Assembly: GCA_907163375.1 (NCBI GenBank)
Contig: CAJQUW010007774.1
Coordinates: 124,001-188,000, forward strand
Source: Prostheceraeus crozeri
Taxonomy: Eukaryota > Platyhelminthes > Polycladida > Euryleptidae
DNA length: 64,000 nt
Reading direction: 5' to 3'
In this document: piece by piece, positions 45,530 to 57,331 of the stretch
Layout of the letters: each line of letters starts with the position of its first letter
Numbering within the stretch: position 1 is the first letter of the stretch
The notes under the pieces: model-generated
The model's input: the letters and a program-made list of their open reading frames with translations, nothing else
Told to the model about the DNA's origin: nothing
Database searches by the model: none
Translations under genes and position numbers: made by a program

Positions 45530-45690
45530 AATTAACAATAATAATGAAATGTAAATACGAATATACGATCGATCAAATTGCCATGCAAATTATGTGCAGC
45601 TGGTAGGGTTCGAACCTATGACCCCAGGTTATCTAGACCTGGCGCTCTACCAACTTCTGTGTACGAAGTTTATCACAGTTGTCAATGAAT
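45530..45690 (-). repeat. SINE-A copy 2 (tRNA-derived)
   Basis: Minus strand: AGTTGGTAGAGCGCCAGGTC (A-box side) and ATAGGTTCGAACCCTACCAG (B box), with an anticodon-like stem-loop CAGGT/ACCTG between them. The acceptor ends do not pair, and the tail GCATGGCAATTTGATC is shared with copy 3, so this is a SINE and not a tRNA gene. Confidence 0.65.
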
Positions 45691-46221
45691 TGAGCCATTT
45701 TTCTATTGAACAGTGGCACGACTATTGAGATAAGATTTTATCGTTAAAAAAGATATTCAATGTCAAATTTTCATACTTCTGTCTGAGCGTAGAATTGATG
45801 ATTGATATGAGAAATCGCAAGTTTAAGTTTAGTTGTCCTGCAATATATTGAAAAAGGAAATAAATTGAAATAACAATTCTTTTCAGTCTAAAATCAAGTC
45901 CAGGATTACTTAGACCTATATTAATAGTGGTGATAAGAAGATAAACAATTAATTAATGCATATTTTAATGAAGGAATTGAGATGACTATTGAAACAAAAG
46001 CATTCTACCACTGATCTGAGATTAAGCAGCCAGATATCCATACCTCATCATTGAACTGAGAAAATATGATAGATCTGGAATATCGCACGCTTAATTTCAG
46101 ATATCCTACTAATGAATTGGAAATGGTCTGGAACATCTCATTCAAACTTATGAATACTGATAACAACCATTTTAAGATCCGATTGCACACGAAGACACGA
46201 ATGATTTCGCAGGAAACTTAC

Positions 46222-46393
46222 TTTCAGCTTTTGATTTTTTAGAAGACAGTTCAGTTGATGAATATAGTTTTCTAACATACTGGATTGATGATTCCAAATA
46301 CACGTTTGATCGATCATCGCAGTTAATGAGTCGCAAATTGAGTTTCGTGAGTGTAGAGAGGATTCCCAACGGTTGTAGAGTCCGTGCCAAACT
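46222..46393 (-). CDS. Candidate exon of an unrecognised host gene
   Basis: A 172-bp open segment with acceptor TTAATTCTCATTTTAG and donor GCTGAAA|GTAAGT. It encodes SLARTLQPLGILSTLTKLNL then NVYLESSIQYVRKLYSS and a lysine-rich end, finishing in phase 1. Strong splice sites and amphipathic leucine spacing suggest a real exon. Family unknown. Confidence 0.45.
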
Positions 46394-47539
46394 CTAAAAT
46401 GAGAATTAACATAAAGAGAAACCTAAACATGAACAGCTTGTTTAATGAAACAACATCAAAAGTTGTAAATACTTCAAACTTCAAACATCTGGAATGGTTG
46501 GCAATTGGGAAACGGAGATCTCGTCTGAAGGATTATTTCTAACAAGTCAATAGTCAATATTGTGATTCTAACAATCATGAGGTTGACGAACAGTTTAGGC
46601 AAGGATTGTTGTGAGAAGGCTGTAGAGCTTTGTGGGATAGATTACCGAAATTGAGCATTTGAAATTAATGGAATTTTAATGCCATTGCTTGAACTGATTA
46701 ATACGATCTTTCATGCACTCCTGAGATAGTTGTTAGTCCATTAATACAGACTGGTAAACTTATATGTCATTTCGACCCGATTTTATGGGACAACGTTGCA
46801 TCCCCGGAGCGGTCAAAAGTGTGAACAAATGAAGGAGAGATAAAAGCGATTCTTAAATGGCACTACATTACTCCCTATTTCATGTCTAGATGGCCCGTAA
46901 ATTGCGCTTGAATTTTTGAAGCCCCATCCTCAATGGGTTAATCAGGACAGGACATTTTTGTTTTTTCTTGCATCGATTTAGAACTATTTCTATGAGCACA
47001 TGCTACAATCTTGAGTCGATAGATGAGTAACCCATGAATGCCGAGTAGCATAGCTATTTAACACAAGTTCCTTCAATTTTGTGCATACTTCCATTTGTTA
47101 TCTTGTTGACATTTTGTCATAAATTATGCCACACTCTCGTCTTAAGTCAATAAAATAAATAATTTATTCTCTTTTTCTCTCCTGAAGCTTTATGCATCTT
47201 ACTCTGTATCAGGGAATAGATGTCCAAGTTTTAGTATTATTAGCATTTATGCGCACATGACTTTTTATGACATATTTTCTTATAGGAATTTCCATTTGAA
47301 CATTTGTTTAACTTTGAATTCTTCCGTTCCGAAATGTGCATTAATTTAAATGTTCATAAGCCACGTCGACTCGAATTTATCCTTAAACAACGTTGCTTCG
47401 CAGAAACAATTGAAAGAGATCAACGCGATTCTAACGCTGCCACTCCCAATCTCATGGGATGTCTAGAACGCTCGCAAATTTCGTTGAATATATCAATTTT
47501 GAAAAAACCTTGAATTTTGAAAATACCCCGTCCTTAATG

Positions 47540-47690
47540 GCATGGGTTAAATGCTTGGCATTCTGATCGTTTGTCCATGAGGTCGAGCCCGGGAGTGTCA
47601 TTGTAAGTCGGCAGAATGGTGATCCGGAATAAAAATATGAAAGCGTTCTAGCTAAAGTCTGATTATGTCAGCACTCGTGAAGTGGAGTAG
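47540..47690 (+). repeat. SINE-B copy (plus strand)
   Basis: GAGGTCGAGCCCGGG (B-box-like), AGTGTCATTGTAAGTCGGCA, then ATCCGGAATAAAAATATG and a GTCTGATTATGTCAGCACTC tail shared, inverted, with the copy at 48,895. Confidence 0.55.
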
Positions 47691-48894
47691 TCCTACAAAC
47701 TCTAAAGGTTTCACATTAATACGACTGCTTCTTCAAAGAGCATATAGACGGTAAAACTAACAGAAAAATCACACTTGCATCTGAAAAATTAATGTAATAT
47801 TGCCATAAATACACATGGCAATAACTTGTACATGCTTTAAACTATAGAAAATTAGTAATCGTCCGACGTATGAGTCAATCAACTAATCACTCATTCAGCA
47901 ACATTCAACACAAGGAGAACATATGTTATGAAACATGTAAATAGGTCAAATCTTAAACAGCTGTTGTTTTCACACTAACACAGCTCATCTCAACAGTAAA
48001 TTATTTTAACGACGACAAGTCGGTGACGTATCAAACATGCGGCGGCATATCACGAACAGTAGAGAGAAATGGAAGAGAGACATGAAATGGTAAAAGTTCT
48101 CAGACAAACATCCGCTTAGGAAAACTCTCTGAATCTTATCCTACTCCGACGTCTATTCCTTTCGTAAGGTGAACAAAAGTGCAAGGCAGGAAACTTTTTG
48201 AAGGACAGAAGCGGCAAAAAGTGAATTTCCTACAACTAAGACACCCACACATATTCAGCAACTTAATTGATGCGAAGCATATACTAGTAGTTCAACATGT
48301 GTAAAATAATAAAATAATGCACTTGAGTCACCGAGGTGCTATAGAGGAGGAGCCGTTGAGCCAAAGTGAATGTCATTTCATGGAGGCCCATCAAAATGGT
48401 TTTCCTGAAAATGATCCTTTTTGGCAGCTTGGCGGCATGGCATCCTTTTTGCGACTTTTGGCGGAAGATAATTTCATTTGTTAAACTAATTAGCAGTTTT
48501 GTCTTCTTTTCAGTCAGTTTTTATGACGCACGAGAATTGAAGCTCAAACAAACAACACTGATGACTGTTTCGGTGATGGAGTGGGTATAAAGGACGATGA
48601 AGTATTCATAAAGTAATTAATCGGAAATTCTGCTAATGATTTCAACAACAAATGCAGTACCATTTTAATAGAAAATCAAAGACGTTAAGCAGCAGTTCTA
48701 CGTTCCCAAGCCATGGACTGCTAAAAGATTGACTAGAACAAGATTCTGTAATAATTAAAGTTCAGCTGAGTGATGTGTTAATATGATATAAACATTCCGG
48801 TGGGAGGTGAACATATAAGCATAGGTACGACTTATTAATAGAAATTATATCCGACATATAATAGGGTCTTGCATAGTTTGAGAATGAAGCTTTA

Positions 48895-49030
48895 AAGTCA
48901 GCACTCCGTCAGTAGGAGCTTTGAGATTGCTGACTTGGTCAGACGCTTGCTGGAGCGTTTAGATACCGTTATTCCGGATGCCCCTCCAACTGACTTCTAA
49001 TGGCACTCTGGGGGCTCGAACATTCGACCA
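48895..49030 (-). repeat. SINE-B copy (minus strand)
   Basis: Minus strand: GAATGTTCGAGCCCCCAGAG (B-box-like), GTGCCATTAGAAGTCAGTTG, GCATCCGGAATAACGGTATC, then CTGACCAAGTCAGCA. Same block order as the copy at 47,540. Confidence 0.55.
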
Positions 49031-49384
49031 AAAGATAAAAATCCTTGACTACATTGTCATGGAGTCCACAGTGCCATGCATGCTTTACATAATTTTCCAT
49101 CTATGCGAGATCAGAAGCTCGCTTCTATTCAAAATTGAGTTTTCCCGTTCTTATACACCTATGCATTTTATTGTTTAATAGAAAGAGATCTACTCCAAAA
49201 TATATGCATTGAGAACCGCTAAATGATGCATTGAGAACGGTTAATTAAAGAAATGATCACACAATAAAACAGACCAATCTTCTGTTCCCTCACCACATGC
49301 AGACATAGACATAGAAACGGTTTCTGACCAGAATAAAACGACTAAAGCCATTTCCTCGATTTCATGTCATGCAATACAAAAAGG

Positions 49385-49804
49385 GGTACTTCTATTATTC
49401 CCCCCCCGCATTTTCAAGTTTTCCTAAATCATTAAATTTCACCGAAGTTAGTCACATTGGGTTTAGAATAGACTTCATGTGTCACTGAGTGACACCACAG
49501 CACGACTGAGAAGTCTTACTTGAACCCTAGGATGAAGGATTGGTCCCTTGGATACTCAGTTAGAATACAAGGTACAACTGTGATCATTAACTTCGTGTGA
49601 TTGCTGTCTACAGACAAATGACGTGCAGTTGTCTAATCCTGAGGTTGTAAATGTTCTACAGGTCAGGTAAGAGGAGTTTTACACACTCAACGCTATGCGA
49701 CGTTAGTGAGAACAGGTATGAGAAAGAGAAGATCGTTGACGATGCAACACTTCCGGGTGTCAACAACAGAAATGGGGGGGGGGAGGAGAAAGAATAGAAG
49801 TACC
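49385..49804. mobile_element. 420-bp MITE with 8-bp target duplication
   Basis: Inverted ends GGTACTTCTATT followed by C-runs, flanked by the perfect duplication CAAAAAGG (49,377-49,384 and 49,805-49,812). A GG start and an 8-bp duplication would suit Merlin, but this is tentative. It is non-coding. Confidence 0.7.
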
Positions 49805-50302
49805 CAAAAAGGCTGAAAAGATTTCATTATGAGAATTCTATTCAGCTACAATAAAAGCCTTCATCATTGCTAATAATTCAGCTATTTCTTTTTCATAAAT
49901 TTAAAAAACCAAAACACTGTTTGCTGGTTCATGGCCACGCTTGTTCTCTCAAGTGAACTACAACAAGATAAAATGCTAAAACGTTGACAGGAGATAATAA
50001 CAGGAGCTAGTGAGTAAAGTTAAAACTACGCAAGACACAAGAATGATGACGTCAGTTACTAGTACATTCTAACATGTCAGAAATCATAGAAAAGCTATGT
50101 ACACTCACTACTGAAATGAAGCAATAGGTAGCATTAAACAACATTACCAATAAATAATGATACAGAAACAAATTTTAAGTCAGTTTTAAGACATGAAGTC
50201 GGTCTTTCTGCGCACACAATATCGGCTGTTGCTCTTTGATGGTGACACTTTCAGCCACCGAAAGTTGAAACTTCGTTTTGAGGCTCCTCATCACTCCTCA
50301 TC

Positions 50303-50968
50303 ACCTAGCCGAAAACCGAAAATTATATACGAGTTTCTCTGTCCTTGCGGAGCAAGGTACATCGGCAAAACTACAAGGTGTCTCGATATTCGTCGTACTG
50401 AGCACATTCCCAGATGGGTGCAGAATTCAAACTCCAGACCAAAATCGACCAAGGCTGTCCAATCTGCAGTAACACGACACTTGACCGAGTGTGATAGGAA
50501 GACCGACATTTTATCACAAGCTGAGCAAGGATTCAAAGTGATGAGGAGCCTCAAAACGAAGTTTCAACTTTCGGTGGCTGAAAGTGTCACCATCAAAGAG
50601 CAACAGCCGATATTGTGTGCGCAGAAAGACCGACTTCATGTCTTAAAACTGACTTAAAATTTGTTTCTGTATCATTATTTATTGGTAATGTTGTTTAATG
50701 CTACCTATTGCTTCATTTCAGTAGTGAGTGTACATAGCTTTTCTATGATTTCTGACATGTTAGAATGTACTAGTAACTGACGTCATCATTCTTGTGTCTT
50801 GCGTAGTTTTAACTTTACTCACTAGCTCCTGTTATTATCTCCTGTCAACGTTTTAGCATTTTATCTTGTTGTAGTTCACTTGAGAGAACAAGCGTGGCCA
50901 TGAACCAGCAAACAGTGTTTTGGTTTTTTAAATTTATGATGAAGATAGCGCCTACAAAGAATTTATTT
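50303..50968 (+). repeat. PLE pseudo-LTR, upstream copy
   Basis: A direct copy of the ORF end and 3' UTR (matches 53,020-53,681). It encodes the GIY-YIG domain and C-terminus again (to the stop at 50,657), then the 3' UTR. The same 3' end also appears inverted at 49,897-50,299. Confidence 0.88.
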
Positions 50969-51137
50969 CCACGATGGAGAGCGCGATACTCGAGCGTTTT
51001 CATGGCTATTATCGATGACATCGTTCAGCTGTCAGGAAAGATAGCGTATCATAAGGAGCGTAAAATTTTTCTGGAAAACTGTTTAAAATCACAAGTGTTA
51101 CCACATCAAATTTATAAAAGATTGGAAGTGGCAAAAA

Positions 51138-53375
51138 TTGGCATCAGTTCTCAAAGTATTGCCTGTTTTTTTTTTTTTGAAGTCCGATATTGCAACTGCT
51201 CAGCGCAATACTGACAAATGGCTACTGACCAAGTCACGCCTTCTCGATCAGGTTAGATCTGAATTGAGTCTGATGGACACTTGTAGTTTGTACAAGCTAA
51301 TTTGGCAAATTCACTGCAAGCAGAGTGGAAAACAGCGCCGCTCATATGAAGCAAGTTTAAACCATTTGCTAGTCGACAAATTTGGAAGTACGTGTATCAA
51401 GAATACCATCTTCAACATTAGTGGTGTACAACTGACTGATATGGAATCCTCTGCCCTTGCCTTGGGACTTCAACAACGCATTCCACCAAAGAATGTCGAC
51501 AGATGTCAAATTTTCACAGATATGGAATGTTTAGCTTTTTCCTTAGCGAAAGAGACCCCCGTTTCAAAGGAAGAGGAAGGTGCCACAGAAGCAACTTTGA
51601 AGAAATGTGCTCATGATTTGGCTACAACAAGGATGCCAGAAAGCAAGGAAGTGAAACATAAAGTAAAAGTGGTAAATGATTTGAGAAAACGCGTTGCGAT
51701 GATGCGACCAGACAAAGGAAATGGTGTGGTTCTTATGACAAGAGAACAGTACAATCAAAGGATGGATAATATACTAACAGATTCATCAAAATTCAAGGAA
51801 CTAGATAGTGATGTGGATTGGAACGATCGCCATGGTCAAGAAAGAGTTGCTCAAGTAATTGATAAGCTAATAAAAGAAAAACAATTACCCACAACTTGTA
51901 AAGATCTTCTTCAATATGGAATAATTCCCCGCCTTTACGGTTTGGCAAAAGTTCATAAGGAGGACTTTCCATTACGACCAGTTTTATCAATGGTTGGATC
52001 GGCGTACCATTCAGTCGCACAATTCGTTGACAGACATCTTTTGAATCCGCTACTACCAAATTTTGATTTACACTGTGTGAAGGACTCTAAAGAATTTAGA
52101 GATCAAGTTATCAAGTTGGAGATGGATGCCAATGATACCTGTGCTTCTTTTGATATCAAAAGTTTATTCACCAATGTTCCAGTGGACGAGACAATAAATG
52201 TGATCTGTGACTCTCTTTATCGGAGTACCAGTCCGCCACCCAAACTATCGGAATGTGAGTTATCCGAAGCAAACTGCCGATTATTGCTTTCCACATTGGT
52301 GAAGAATGTTCAGTTTGTTTTTAATAAACAAGTATTTGAGCAAGTGGAAGGTCTGGCAATGGGTTCTCCACTGAGTGTATCCTTTAGTCAAATTTTTATG
52401 GGATACCTGGAACAGAAGTTATTTCAACATTTTGATAAAAACCAATTAAAGTTTTACTGTCGATATGTGGATGACACGTTTATTGTTGGTGATCGAAACA
52501 TTATAGTACAGTTCTTCGAATGCTGCAACAATTTGCATCCATCTATAGCATTTACCAAGGAATCTGCGAGCAGTTTTTTGGATGTCCAATCACACTTCGA
52601 CGATGGCAATATAACGACATCGATTTATAGAAAACCAAGCTTTACGGGACTGTATGATAATTATCAATCGTTTGGTCCAATTCGATATAAAGTGAATCTT
52701 GTTAAGACCTTAACGAAGAGGGCGTATGATATCTGTTCGTCCCAACATCTCCAGAAAGAACTGGAATTTTTGAAACGGACTCTACAGCGAAATGGTTACC
52801 CGGAGTGGTTTATCAATCGAAATATGAAGCCGCCACCTCCAAGACTTCCAACCGCAGAAAAGAAGCCGCTCTTCTTCAACATATGCTACCTTGGACAAAT
52901 CAGTGAGACAATCTCCAAGAAGATATGTCAGAGAATTCGAAATTCATACCCTGTCCTCAAACCAATTCCAATTTTCAGGACGAATAATCTCGCACCTGCA
53001 GCTGTGAAGGACACAATTCCACCTAGCCGAAAACCGAAAATTATATACGAGTTTCTCTGTCCTTGCGGAGCAAGGTACATCGGCAAAACTACAAGGTGTC
53101 TCCATATTCGTCGCACTGAGCACATTCCCAGATGGGTGCAGAATTCAAACTCCAGACCAAAATCGACCAAGGCTGTCCAATCTGCAGTAACACGACACTT
53201 GACCGAGTGTGATAGGAAGACCGACATTTTATCACAAGCTGAGCAAGGATTCAAAGTGATGAGGAGCCTCAAAACGAAGTTTCAACTTTCGGTGGCTGAA
53301 AGTGTCACCATCAAAGAGCAACAGCCGATATTGTGTGCGCAGAAAGACCGACTTCATGTCTTAAAACTGACTTAA
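51138..53375 (+). CDS. PLE polyprotein: reverse transcriptase plus GIY-YIG endonuclease
   Basis: Open for 745 codons with no ATG at its very start; the true N-terminus probably lies further up, where a second frame (from about 50,894) overlaps. Reverse-transcriptase blocks in order: MRPDKGNGVVLM (about residue 195), YGLAKVHKEDFPLRPVLS, SFDIKSLFTNVP (about 338, catalytic Asp), EGLAMGSPLSVSFSQIF, CRYVDDTFIV (about 443), SIYRKPSFTGLYDNYQSFGP. The C-terminal GIY-YIG nuclease starts near 635 (YEFLCPCGARYIGKTTR ... EHIP). This is the canonical order of endonuclease-bearing PLEs, which prime reverse transcription at a nicked target. Confidence 0.9.
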   Translation: MASVLKVLPVFFFLKSDIATAQRNTDKWLLTKSRLLDQVRSELSLMDTCSLYKLIWQIHCKQSGKQRRSYEASLNHLLVDKFGSTCIKNTIFNISGVQLTDMESSALALGLQQRIPPKNVDRCQIFTDMECLAFSLAKETPVSKEEEGATEATLKKCAHDLATTRMPESKEVKHKVKVVNDLRKRVAMMRPDKGNGVVLMTREQYNQRMDNILTDSSKFKELDSDVDWNDRHGQERVAQVIDKLIKEKQLPTTCKDLLQYGIIPRLYGLAKVHKEDFPLRPVLSMVGSAYHSVAQFVDRHLLNPLLPNFDLHCVKDSKEFRDQVIKLEMDANDTCASFDIKSLFTNVPVDETINVICDSLYRSTSPPPKLSECELSEANCRLLLSTLVKNVQFVFNKQVFEQVEGLAMGSPLSVSFSQIFMGYLEQKLFQHFDKNQLKFYCRYVDDTFIVGDRNIIVQFFECCNNLHPSIAFTKESASSFLDVQSHFDDGNITTSIYRKPSFTGLYDNYQSFGPIRYKVNLVKTLTKRAYDICSSQHLQKELEFLKRTLQRNGYPEWFINRNMKPPPPRLPTAEKKPLFFNICYLGQISETISKKICQRIRNSYPVLKPIPIFRTNNLAPAAVKDTIPPSRKPKIIYEFLCPCGARYIGKTTRCLHIRRTEHIPRWVQNSNSRPKSTKAVQSAVTRHLTECDRKTDILSQAEQGFKVMRSLKTKFQLSVAESVTIKEQQPILCAQKDRLHVLKLT

Positions 53376-53681
53376 AATTTGTTTCTGTATCATTATTTAT
53401 TGGTAATGTTGTTTAATGCTACCTATTGCTTCATTTCAGTAGTGAGTGTACATAGCTTTTCTATGATTTCTGACATGTTAGAATGTACTAGTAACTGACG
53501 TCATCATTCTTGTGTCTTGCGTAGTTTTAACTTTACTCACTAGCTCCTGTTATTATCTCCTGTCAACGTTTTAGCATTTTATCTTGTTGTAGTTCACTTG
53601 AGAGAACAAGCGTGGCCATGAACCAGCAAACAGTGTTTTGGTTTTTTAAATTTATGATGAAGATAGCGCCTACAAAGAATT
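53020..53681 (+). repeat. PLE pseudo-LTR, downstream copy
   Basis: Comprises the last 118 codons of the PLE ORF and about 300 bp of 3' UTR. Nearly identical to the upstream copy. Confidence 0.88.
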
Positions 53682-53695
53682 TATTTCTTTTTCAT

Positions 53696-56115
53696 TGTGA
53701 TCAATATGGCACTTAAAAACTGGGTTATGCAATATTTCTATTACGCACTGTATGTAGCTAGATCATAATAGAACATCCAGGAGATTGCTTTTGATTGTCA
53801 CATCGAATGAACTATGTACACATAGTAACTGAATAAAATTCTCAGAATGAAATAAAGAAAAAATCGGAATGAGTTCATCCTGAATAAAATCTTGCCATCT
53901 CAAAGAGAAATTATATGAAATTATTACCTCCAATGTAATTCAGAATTGATTGCATCTTGATAGAATACGCATTTCTGGGTTGGATCGATATGTAACCTAT
54001 GAGGAATGATTAATTTCGTGAATAAACGGTAAATTACTTTTATGCTCGCCACAGAACAGGTACTCAGAGACAGTGCATAGCACACGATTTGTTACCAAAG
54101 AGTCAAGAAAATGATTCCCGTCAATTATTGATTGACTAACGTTTGTAATGGAAAATCTGTTTGAATTTCATTACGGTTCATGCTGCCTCAACATAATATT
54201 TGCAAATGCTTTATATTTTCTTTGTGCATCGCCGTAAATTCCATGAATATCTGCGTGCCAAAATGAGTTCTCAAGGGAATTAGGATAATATTGCACACGA
54301 CGTACGAGAAAAGTGATTGCGGCTTTGTATTATCGTGAAGAATTTCATATTAAGTCTTTCTTGTAAGTATTTATCATTTTGCATAATGCTACGAGAGTTT
54401 TCTGACTTCTTCAAACATAAAACAATGTTATTCATGAAATTCATTAGAGTCAGCCAATTTCGAGATCACTGGAAAATCAAAAGTGTAGAGAGATGTTGCA
54501 TATAGTTTAGCGAAGTGCTAGGAAAAAATAAAACACACAGTTCAGTCAAAATAACTGTCAGATATCAAGATACAATGGTTGGATGGGGGAAGAAGAATTT
54601 CAATGGTAAAAGGTAATATTGTGCCAAGCATCACTCAATGTGAATTTAACTTTATTTGTCACTGTTGTGACGTCAGCCCATTAGGTCTCTAAGTCAGCTC
54701 TCTCAAGTATACCGTCAACCTCTAGTCGAACGGTCAAGGAAATTAATGACTGAGCCTTAAACGAGCTGATATAGAATATGTATTGACTTTGAACGGCTTC
54801 TTCGAAAAAGAAGCGAAACAACCCATTATAAAGTCAAAAGCTATGAAGTCTACCACCAAACACGTATGAGAACGCGGTGTCACAATAAATCCGGAAGATC
54901 TCTTCTAGGGGCCCATACATAACTTTTTCTAAGGCCCATTTTCAGCTTTGATAGGATTTCAAGCAATCCAGGAGTCAATTTTAAACAGCTATGAATCTTT
55001 ATGCGCATACACACCATAGGTCCTGTGCTGCGACTGAAAATACATTGATTAACTAATGCACTAAGGCCACATCCCAGAGATAAAAATCAATTAGAGCTCA
55101 ACTATATTGAGGCAAAGTACCGTAGGCGAAACCTCCAGTCTTTTGGAGTATAACTGGTAGAATTTTTATGTTTTTAAAGCGCCACAGGTATACCGTTCCA
55201 ATTAAAAATTTGATTTGTATTGAGAAAATAATAGAGTAATTTGCTATAGAATTTTATGGTGATCGGTTATGTAGCATGCACGGTATAGGAGAGGAAACTA
55301 TTAAAGAGCCAAAAAACGTAACAAAGAAACATAAATCACGTTGTGGCTATACAACATAAATAATGCACAGTCCAGTCAAAAAAGGTCCATCTTTCGTCAG
55401 AGGCGGCCCATGAGTGGCTAGATGGGACCTATGGATAATATCAATTGCAATGACTTGTGATCAGAGGGGTCTTATGCAACTCATCATGAAGATGTTTTGC
55501 CATACGACGGGACCATGCGTTGCTTTTCATTTATTCATGTTATTCCATCTTAGGGGCCCACATTCCTTACTCCCATCGCCTCCTACTTTTGTTGCATTTT
55601 TTGGTGAATCTCAGAATTGAACCAAATGGCCGTAAAAAATCCGAAATTCTGGATAAATCCGAAAAATACTCTTCCCTGACCAAATAAGAAAAGTGTCCGA
55701 TTGCGAAACTCCTTGTGTTCATGAGCTACGTGAAAAATTGGCACAAATTTTCCATAAAGTAAATCTTACAATTTATTTATTTATTTTTATTTTTTTACAA
55801 TAGGTTATAAACGAGTTTTTGCATTGAAGTAGCATGTCGTGATGAAACGTCTAAAACCTGCAAAGAAATGCATTTTACAAGATTGATTGTAGTGAAACAA
55901 ATTTAGAATGGTACTATTTCGGAGAGATTAGCAGAACTATCAACGAACTCAAGAACATCAACGGTCACTTCGCAATATGGACACATGATCAAAAATTGCA
56001 AATCACTCTTTGGCATCTGACCATTGTGACACAGAATTCTTTGGAAAATACAAATAAATGGAACAAATCAAGATAATAAAGAGCGTGTTCAATTACATTC
56101 AGGTCTCAATAATCC
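53696..56115. other. Intergenic, nothing recognised
   Basis: AT-rich, with an ATTT-rich low-complexity run near 55,775-55,797. No gene or element ends seen. Confidence 0.4.
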
Positions 56116-56120
56116 AAAGC

Positions 56121-56296
56121 GGAAGGAAAGCGAAGAAGAGGAAGACCACCAAGAAAGAGACATGAAGAAATTGCGCTGTTCTGCAACACAATTACCTGGC
56201 CACAATTAGCCGGAAACAGAAGGTGGTGGAAGTCTCATACTGAGGCCTTCGCCCTGCAGTGGACAGATATAGGCTGAGGATGATGATGATGAATCC
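56121..56296 (+). mobile_element. LINE 3' end with GAT microsatellite tail
   Basis: One frame reads KRRRGRPPRKRHEEIALFCN, TITWPQLAGNRRWWKSHTEA, FALQWTDIG-stop. This is the typical last segment of a LINE ORF2 protein (RGRP.....I...W...A..R..W...EAF...W), followed by a GATGATGATGAT tail. Everything upstream is missing, as in a strongly 5'-truncated insertion. Confidence 0.7.
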
Positions 56297-56494
56297 AAAG
56301 CGAACCAGCCCGAATTAAAGAGCCTTGATCGTAGATCACTGCTACTGAGCAGCGCATGGACAAGCGCTTCTATTCGTGATGAGTAATATGCTCGAACATT
56401 GATCGATAGTTCATAAATGGTCGCCTATTTAAAAATAGAACTTATAACCGTCGCGACTTTGACATTAGCAAAATAATCAAGATTAACAACAATG

Positions 56495-56645
56495 AAATTA
56501 AATAAACGATAGATCAAATTGCCATGCAAAAGATGTGCGGCTGGTAGGATTCGAACATACGACCAAGGTTAACTAGACCTGTCCTCTACCAACTGAGCTA
56601 CGAGCCACTTAAGCGACTGTGTCAATTGACAGGATCAAACCCTGA
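56495..56645 (-). repeat. SINE-A copy 3 (tRNA-derived, best preserved)
   Basis: Minus strand: GGCTCGTAGCTCAGTTGGTA (A box TAGCTCAGTTGG) and GTATGTTCGAATCCTACCAG (B box), with the D and anticodon arms still recognisable. Shares the GCATGGCAATTTGATC tail with copy 2. Confidence 0.7.
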
Positions 56646-57331
56646 TGAATGACGCAAAAACCATTGACCACTAAAATGACCATTACGTATATTAATGGGA
56701 GTTGCAATAGAAAATTAAATTGTATTCAAAAAAATATTTATCTGCCAGCATCGCTAGTAAGTAAGCCAAACTTCTTGCTCCTGAAGAGCGTTCAGCTGTT
56801 GAAATGCATTGAGTCAACAAAAGCAACAAACACTTCATTTCCCCAACTTTGAAAAATTGTGACCAGTCGGTTTAAAGATTATCAAATTGTGACTCTAAAA
56901 AAAGAAAGAAAGAAGAAAAGAAGACTCTAAATTGACCAAAATCAAGTTTTGTCACCCGTCTTTCTGATTCATTGATATTATGCACGATCACCGAGCTAGT
57001 TCTGTGACTGACCTGAGCGTCATAATGGCAAAGACTGGTCATCGATCAATGATGAAAGTTCGGACTTTCAAAAGTTTAATGAAGGTCGCAAATCTTTTCA
57101 GCAAATGCCGCTATCGACAAATTTAAAGCCGAGCAATTGATAGAAATATCTTTCAATAAATCTGCACAAAATATGTCCATTTCCTTGGTATTCAAACGAC
57201 AAAATGATCCACGACTGAGTGTCATCAATTATTGTTGATTGCATGGCTATGAATATTTGATTTATATTTAGCTAATCGCAATGTGTTGCCAATTTTAGCC
57301 ATGATAATAGAGGCAATATCACATTCATTAG

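Larger units (their letters stand above)
49897..53681 (+). mobile_element. Nearly whole, young Penelope-like element
   Basis: Flanked by the 14-bp duplication TATTTCTTTTTCAT (49,883-49,896 and 53,682-53,695). Parts from the left: an inverted copy of the 3' end (49,897-50,299), a direct pseudo-LTR (about 50,303-50,968), the 5' leader and main ORF, and the second pseudo-LTR (about 53,020-53,681). The two pseudo-LTRs differ at only a couple of positions by eye, so the copy looks recent. No hammerhead motif was found in its terminal repeats. Apart from the N-terminal part of the ORF, it looks whole. Confidence 0.88.

Noticed and set aside
45595-45660. A tRNA gene on the minus strand (A and B boxes, anticodon-like arm)
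   Set aside because: The acceptor stem does not pair, the tail is shared with two other copies, and the anticodon loops differ. It is a tRNA-derived SINE.
47304-47513. Plus-strand ORF after an acceptor-like CTTATAG
   Set aside because: No matching donor, no recognisable family and biased composition.
50658-50968. Hammerhead in the terminal repeats of the young PLE
   Set aside because: No CUGANGA core with a following stem and GAAA was found on either strand.
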